A stretch of DNA of 9,739 nt from an uncultured Chlorobiales bacterium (GTDB taxonomy: Bacteria; Bacteroidota; Chlorobiia; Chlorobiales; Thermochlorobacteraceae): contig CALGMC010000289.1 in the NCBI GenBank assembly GCA_937959145.1, forward strand, positions 1-9,739. The letters are read 5' to 3'. Within the stretch, counting starts at the first letter, position 1. Each line of letters starts with the position of its first letter. The notes under the pieces are model-generated. The model did not search any database. It was given only the letters and a program-made list of their open reading frames with translations, and was not told the origin of the DNA. Shown here one piece after another: positions 6,765 to 9,739 of this stretch. The position numbers and the translations under genes are program-made.

Positions 6765-7358
6765 TTAAAAATTGCCTCTCCCAAACCACCAAACGAGTTC
6801 CAAAAACGTGGCAGAAAATCCCAATGTGCCGCCAACGATGGTCTGCATTGGCGTATGCGCTTTCAAGCGAACCCGCGCCCATGCGAGCGGCGGCATCAAG
6901 AGCAACAGCCACAGCGATTGCAATCCGAAAACATATGTCATTGCGGCAATCGGTCCACCAAGTGAAGTAACATGCACGCTGATTTTCCACACTAATGTGA
7001 TAAAAAAAATGAGCACCGTATTGATTGCATAGCACAGCATAAACCCCACAATAATCGGCGGCGCATTCAAAAGGTAAAGCGTTAGCGCACCGAGAAAGTA
7101 TCCGACCACCCCGATTAAAAATGGCAACGTGCGATTTTCACGCTTTGAAATATCGTAATCGTTCACCTTTCCCATCTTTTTGAGGATAACAACGACGAGT
7201 GCAGGCACGATTGAGCAGAAGATTACCACAACAAGCAAGTGCAGATACATATCAGGCACTGGTTCACTGAATCCAAACTGCATTAAAATCCAAAATGTTA
7301 CAATCGGGAGAATAATCGGGTGAATGGTGTTAGAGATGAAATGTGCGAGTGTCGTCAT
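6765..7358 (-). CDS. PAP2-like membrane phosphatase family protein with altered motifs
   Basis: The 197-residue protein is strongly hydrophobic with about five to six predicted membrane helices (roughly 13-30, 41-60, 80-98, 101-123, 140-160 and 174-192). Remnants of the type 2 phosphatidic acid phosphatase motifs appear in order. DISKRENRTLP at 69-79 stands at the place of the Lys/Arg-Pro motif. ISVH at 126-129 stands for PSGH and keeps Ser127 and His129. ARVRLKAHTPMQ at 161-172 stands for S-R-x5-H-x3-D and keeps Arg162 and His168, but has Gln172 instead of Asp. Related proteins act on lipid phosphates at the membrane; whether this variant is catalytic is uncertain. ATG 7358 is chosen because upstream codons lie in the preceding gene and look non-family. 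It probably forms an operon with the unrecognised gene 61 bases upstream. Confidence 0.6.
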   Translation of the reverse strand: MTTLAHFISNTIHPIILPIVTFWILMQFGFSEPVPDMYLHLLVVVIFCSIVPALVVVILKKMGKVNDYDISKRENRTLPFLIGVVGYFLGALTLYLLNAPPIIVGFMLCYAINTVLIFFITLVWKISVHVTSLGGPIAAMTYVFGLQSLWLLLLMPPLAWARVRLKAHTPMQTIVGGTLGFSATFLELVWWFGRGNF

Positions 7359-7419
7359 TGAATAGTTACAATTCCGATGATGAACGCCGATGATGAGCAC
7401 CTCAAAGGCGTGCGGCGGT

Positions 7420-8142
7420 TCAGCCGTCAAAAAAAGTTTGCGTGCGACGTTGCGATTGCCATTCCGATTCCGCCGAGCGTTTGTTTCCAACAATGAGGTC
7501 GATGACGAACTGCCCTTCTTCTTCGCGAAGTCCCGTAATACCAACGATGTTCATAATGCCGTGCCGAATCAGGATTGACGCAATGCTTTTTTGTTGTAAA
7601 ATTTTTTCGATGTTAATGCACAATCCGATTGGACGCACCGCCTTGCCACACAAGTGGAATCCCGGCTCTAAACTTAGGCACGGCACGCTTCGCACCAATG
7701 AGGTGAGCAGTCGCCGCTCGCCGAAACGGCTATTAAAATACGCCTGAACGAATTGATAATAAAATAATTGCCAAATAGATTCTGACGCGATGCGCAATTT
7801 TCCTGCACGCTCAACCACCGCGACCGATTCATTTTTTACAACCGTCAGTTCCGCCACATGAAGCGGCAAACGGCACGAAATCCAATCGCCAAAGATGCCC
7901 TTGAATGAAAAATGCAACTCGGATAAGTTGGGACGAAATTTCACGGAAAAATTTTGAATCGGTGCATCGGGCTTTTCAGCCGAGCGCAATGCGAGATTGA
8001 CGGCTTTTTCCGTCAGAACGAGCTCCGTCTCGAAATAGGGCGTGTGCCGCTCCCGCCGATGCTCTTGAACGGTGCGTGCAATTTGTGCAATCCCCGATAC
8101 AATTCCAGCGACGTTTCGAAGAAATCCTCCTAATCCCATCAT
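7420..8142 (-). CDS. Conserved-looking hypothetical protein, 240 residues
   Basis: I do not recognise this protein. It opens with a Gly/Ile-rich mildly hydrophobic segment (GLGGFLRNVAGIVSGIAQIA) that could be an amphipathic or membrane-associating helix, then a basic stretch QEHRRERH. The middle alternates hydrophobic and polar residues as in beta-rich proteins (FSVKFRPNLSELHFSFKGIF, SCRLPLHVAELTVV). A helix LFYYQFVQAYFNSRFG follows, then further strands. The C-terminus (SAESEWQSQRRTQTFF) is charged and probably disordered. No catalytic motif or lipobox is visible. A strong Shine-Dalgarno AGGAGG (8148-8153, minus strand) precedes two adjacent ATG codons at 8142 and 8139 by 5 and 8 bases; the second has the better spacing. 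Position suggests co-transcription with the PAP2-like gene and possibly an envelope or lipid role, which is inference only. Confidence 0.7.
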   Translation of the reverse strand: MMGLGGFLRNVAGIVSGIAQIARTVQEHRRERHTPYFETELVLTEKAVNLALRSAEKPDAPIQNFSVKFRPNLSELHFSFKGIFGDWISCRLPLHVAELTVVKNESVAVVERAGKLRIASESIWQLFYYQFVQAYFNSRFGERRLLTSLVRSVPCLSLEPGFHLCGKAVRPIGLCINIEKILQQKSIASILIRHGIMNIVGITGLREEEGQFVIDLIVGNKRSAESEWQSQRRTQTFFDG

Positions 8143-8147
8143 CTACC

Positions 8148-8153
8148 CCTCCT
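8148..8153 (-). promoter_or_regulatory. Strong Shine-Dalgarno before the 240-residue hypothetical gene
   Basis: On the minus strand AGGAGG lies inside a longer GAGGAGGGG run, 5 bases before ATG 8142 and 8 before ATG 8139. It is the only near-perfect ribosome binding site seen in the window; the other starts have none or a weak one. Confidence 0.6.
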
Positions 8154-8203
8154 CACTCGCTTGACTTTTTGTATAGACTTCTCTTAAAAGTAAGCGCGGC
8201 TTG

Positions 8204-8246
8204 CTGAAATCTCATCGCTAAATTGCCTGAAATACAGCCGTTTCAG
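8204..8246. repeat. CTGAAA repeat cluster in the divergent region
   Basis: CTGAAAT occurs at 8204-8210 and 8227-8233 (23-base period), and the inverted copy TTTCAG is at 8241-8246. The last two form an inverted repeat with 8-base spacing. The cluster sits between the divergent hypothetical and ahpC genes, just before a small open frame, and may be an operator; no known regulator consensus was recognised. Confidence 0.35.
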
Positions 8247-8253
8247 CCGAATC

Positions 8254-8376
8254 ATGCTTGCATTTTCTTTCTATGCTTTGTGTTTCATCATCTCTGTTTA
8301 TTATTTCGTTAAAATCACCCTCACCCGAAATTTTTTTCGGCGTTTGCAACTTCTCATTGATGAACTTCGTTTCTGA
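8254..8376 (+). CDS. Possible small membrane peptide, 40 residues
   Basis: ATG 8254 to TGA 8374-8376 encodes 40 residues. Residues 2-19 (LAFSFYALCFIISVYYFV) form one hydrophobic helix long enough to cross a membrane. They are followed by a basic, amphipathic tail with Lys20, Arg25, Arg29 and Arg30 and the helix RRLQLLIDELRF. A single membrane helix with a positive cytoplasmic tail is a common design for small regulatory membrane peptides. No Shine-Dalgarno is visible, but few genes here have one. The frame lies 53 bases upstream of ahpC on the same strand in an otherwise empty AT-rich stretch. An open frame this short could be chance, so the call is tentative and no function is assigned. Confidence 0.35.
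   Translation: MLAFSFYALCFIISVYYFVKITLTRNFFRRLQLLIDELRF
8325..8340. repeat. Short hairpin CCGAAA-TTTT-TTTCGG
   Basis: A perfect 6-base stem with a four-T loop lies upstream of ahpC and inside the tentative 40-residue frame. No T run follows the stem, so it is not a clear terminator; it could be an RNA structure or chance. Confidence 0.35.
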
Positions 8377-8398
8377 ATCCGAATAGTAGTATCAATTC

Positions 8399-8411
8399 TT
8401 GTTATCAACAA
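8399..8411. promoter_or_regulatory. Palindrome and -10-like element before ahpC
   Basis: TTGTT-ATC-AACAA is a perfect inverted repeat 18 bases before the ahpC ATG. TATCAA also repeats directly at 8390-8395 and 8403-8408. TAAAAT at 8413-8418, matching five of six -10 positions, directly abuts it, so a bound regulator could block or aid polymerase. It does not match the PerR box; an OxyR-type site cannot be judged by eye. Confidence 0.35.
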
Positions 8412-8429
8412 TTAAAATCCTTTCAAAAA

Positions 8430-8996
8430 ATGCTGACCATTGGAGACAAATTTCCGGAATTTGAACTCGATGCGGTTGTTTCAACCGAGAAGAACAAAGA
8501 GTTCGCCAAAATTTCAACCGCCGAACATCGCAAGCAAGGCAAGTGGGCGGTTTTCTTCTTTTGGCCCAAAGATTTCACGTTCGTTTGCCCGACGGAAATC
8601 AAAGGCTTCAACGACAAATTCGCCGACTTCCGCGACAACGACGCCGTGCTTTATGGTGCAAGCACCGACACCGCCTTCGTTCACCTCGCTTGGCGCAAAG
8701 ACAATGAAAATCTCAAAGACTTAAAATTCCCGATGCTCGCCGACCATGGCAAGCACCTCACACGCGCACTCGGCATTTTGACTGGTCCCGAAGAAGTTGC
8801 GCTTCGCGCTACGTTCATCGTCGACCCACAAGGCACGATTCAATGGGTGAGCGTCAACAACCTTGATGTTGGTCGCAACATTGAAGAAACCGTGCGCGTG
8901 CTTGAAGCCCTCCAAACTGGCGAACTTTGCCCGTGCAACTGGAAAGAAGGCGATTCCACGCTTAAAGTTGCAGGCGGCTCGCTCGTTGAAGCCTAA
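8430..8996 (+). CDS. ahpC: AhpC-type peroxiredoxin (alkyl hydroperoxide reductase subunit C)
   Basis: The 188-residue cytosolic protein reduces peroxides through a peroxidatic cysteine. The active site is P46-x3-T50-x2-C53 in PKDFTFVCPTEI, with catalytic Arg126 in ALRATFIVDPQG. The C-terminal resolving region reads GELCPCNWKEGD and holds two cysteines, Cys167 and Cys169. Enterobacterial AhpC has a single one there, while mycobacterial AhpC has the same C-x-C-N-W arrangement and is reduced by AhpD. The next gene here is an AhpD homologue, which supports that pairing; no ahpF is present. The start is fixed by MLTIGDKFPEF, the usual N-terminus. A palindrome and -10-like element lie directly upstream, and a hairpin follows the stop, so expression is probably regulated on its own. 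Confidence 0.95.
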   Translation: MLTIGDKFPEFELDAVVSTEKNKEFAKISTAEHRKQGKWAVFFFWPKDFTFVCPTEIKGFNDKFADFRDNDAVLYGASTDTAFVHLAWRKDNENLKDLKFPMLADHGKHLTRALGILTGPEEVALRATFIVDPQGTIQWVSVNNLDVGRNIEETVRVLEALQTGELCPCNWKEGDSTLKVAGGSLVEA

Positions 8997-9018
8997 GCGC
9001 AATTTTATGTCAAGACTT

Positions 9019-9046
9019 CAAAAGGCGGGCGACAATCCGCCTTTTG
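9019..9046 (+). terminator. Hairpin with short T run between ahpC and ahpD
   Basis: AAAAGGCGG (9020-9028) pairs perfectly with CCGCCTTTT (9037-9045) around an 8-base loop, and C9019/G9046 extends the stem to ten pairs. The T run is only four bases and is part of the stem. It lies 22 bases after the ahpC stop and 42 before the ahpD start, so it could end most ahpC transcripts or stabilise their 3' end while letting some transcription continue into ahpD. Confidence 0.65.
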
Positions 9047-9088
9047 CGTTCAACTTAAACACCAACGATTTACTTAAACTCGATTAAA

Positions 9089-9688
9089 ATGGAAGACACA
9101 AGAAAAGATTTGCTCGCCGATTTGGGAATTTCCGCCGACGCCCATTTTTCAGGATTAGACGCCTTTGTCAAGGGCGATTACAAATACATTCGCGACTTGC
9201 GCGTCAATTTGAAATCAACGCTCGAGAGCGCGAGTTTGGGTGGCAAAAAGAATGCGTATTTGATTGCGCTTGCCGTCGCCGCCAACGAGCGCAATAACGC
9301 TTTGATTTCGGCGTTCACAGAACTTGCCAAAAAGGAAGGCGCAAGCGAAGCGGAAATCGGCGAAGTCCACGCGATTGCATCGCTCCTTGCCACAAATAAT
9401 GTCTTCTACCGTTTCCGCCATTTCAGCGAGAACAAAGCCTACGAGCAAATGCCTGCGGGAATTAAGATGACCATCATGATGCGCCCCGTTTTGCCGAAGA
9501 TGTTTTTTGAATTGGTTTCGCTCGTCGTCAGCGCAGTAAATGGGTGTGAAGTGTGCGTCAATAGCCATGAAAAATCTGTGCGCCATGAAGGCGGCTCTGA
9601 GCAACTGATTTTTGACGCGATTCGCTTGGGGGCTGTTGTGAGAGGGTTATCGATTTCAATGAATGAATATCACCCTGTCGCAGTTTGA
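9089..9688 (+). CDS. ahpD: AhpD-like alkylhydroperoxidase, reductant of AhpC
   Basis: The 199-residue all-helical protein belongs to the AhpD/CMD family. The redox site is SAVNGCEVCVNSHE: Cys153 and Cys156 form the CxxC, with His160 three residues later, and Glu141 in FFELVSLVV is in the position of the proton-relay Glu of mycobacterial AhpD. LLATNNVFYRFRHF and LPKMFFELVS also match that protein. In Mycobacterium tuberculosis AhpD passes electrons from lipoylated dihydrolipoamide succinyltransferase (via dihydrolipoamide dehydrogenase) to AhpC; the same role is inferred here from motif match and adjacency. Residues 1-50 are a somewhat extended, polar N-terminus relative to the roughly 175-residue mycobacterial form. 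The gene lies 92 bases after ahpC, past a hairpin, and may share its transcript by read-through or have its own promoter. After its stop, 51 bases to the window end hold no recognised feature. Confidence 0.92.
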   Translation: MEDTRKDLLADLGISADAHFSGLDAFVKGDYKYIRDLRVNLKSTLESASLGGKKNAYLIALAVAANERNNALISAFTELAKKEGASEAEIGEVHAIASLLATNNVFYRFRHFSENKAYEQMPAGIKMTIMMRPVLPKMFFELVSLVVSAVNGCEVCVNSHEKSVRHEGGSEQLIFDAIRLGAVVRGLSISMNEYHPVAV

Positions 9689-9739
9689 ACTTGATTTCAT
9701 TTTCGTGTGCCTAACAAAACGAAAGCCCGATTTCTGTCG

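Noticed and set aside
7359..7544. An N-terminal extension of the PAP2-like gene by 62 codons
   Set aside because: It would overlap the upstream hypothetical gene; the extra residues are low-complexity Ser/Arg/Asn, while ATG 7358 starts cleanly before the membrane domain.
8161..8189. TTGACT with TTAAAA as a plus-strand promoter
   Set aside because: The -35 is good and spacing is 17, but the -10 matches only three of six positions, and the site is far from any confident plus-strand start.
9698..9727. TTTTCGT and ACGAAA as a terminator after ahpD
   Set aside because: The stem is short and AT-rich with a long loop and no T run; not convincing as a terminator.

Overview
The window carries twelve protein genes, two of them tentative or partial, and no RNA genes, insertion sequences or CRISPR arrays. 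Spacing is tight: the largest gap without a confident gene is about 290 bases. The protein types suggest a Gram-negative bacterium of the FCB group, perhaps a Chlorobiota relative such as Chloroherpeton. Supporting signs are two lipoprotein signal peptides, mostly absent Shine-Dalgarno sequences, and a TAnnTTTG-like promoter element before pstS. This placement is inference and was not checked by database search. Gene content looks like ordinary chromosomal housekeeping with a strong redox theme.

Left part (1-2568). The window opens inside the C-terminal end of a receiver domain (two-component signalling). A small thioredoxin-fold lipoprotein with a one-cysteine WCGDT active site follows. It converges, with a 3-base gap, on a minus-strand pair: an M16 zinc peptidase followed by a thioredoxin-dependent type of glutathione peroxidase.

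Middle part (2569-6761), all plus strand. hscB (Fe-S cluster co-chaperone) is followed by a biotin carrier protein and a dihydroflavonol-reductase-like SDR whose GTG start lies three bases after the carrier's stop. Then come pstS and pstC of the high-affinity phosphate transporter. The usual pstA and pstB do not follow; pstC instead converges on minus-strand genes. A 7+4+7 direct repeat overlapping the SDR stop codon has the geometry of a Pho box upstream of pstS.

Right part (6762-9739). Two minus-strand genes encode a PAP2-like membrane protein with altered catalytic motifs and an unrecognised 240-residue protein that has a strong Shine-Dalgarno sequence. A 287-base divergent region with several short repeats and a possible 40-residue membrane peptide separates them from ahpC. 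ahpC and ahpD form a peroxidase/reductase pair: the peroxiredoxin has the C-x-C-N-W tail seen in mycobacterial AhpC and the partner has the AhpD CxxC site. A hairpin with a short T run sits between them. I see no clear new multi-gene system; the most useful leads are the AhpC/AhpD pair with its hairpin, the incomplete pst cluster with a candidate Pho box, and the small peptide.
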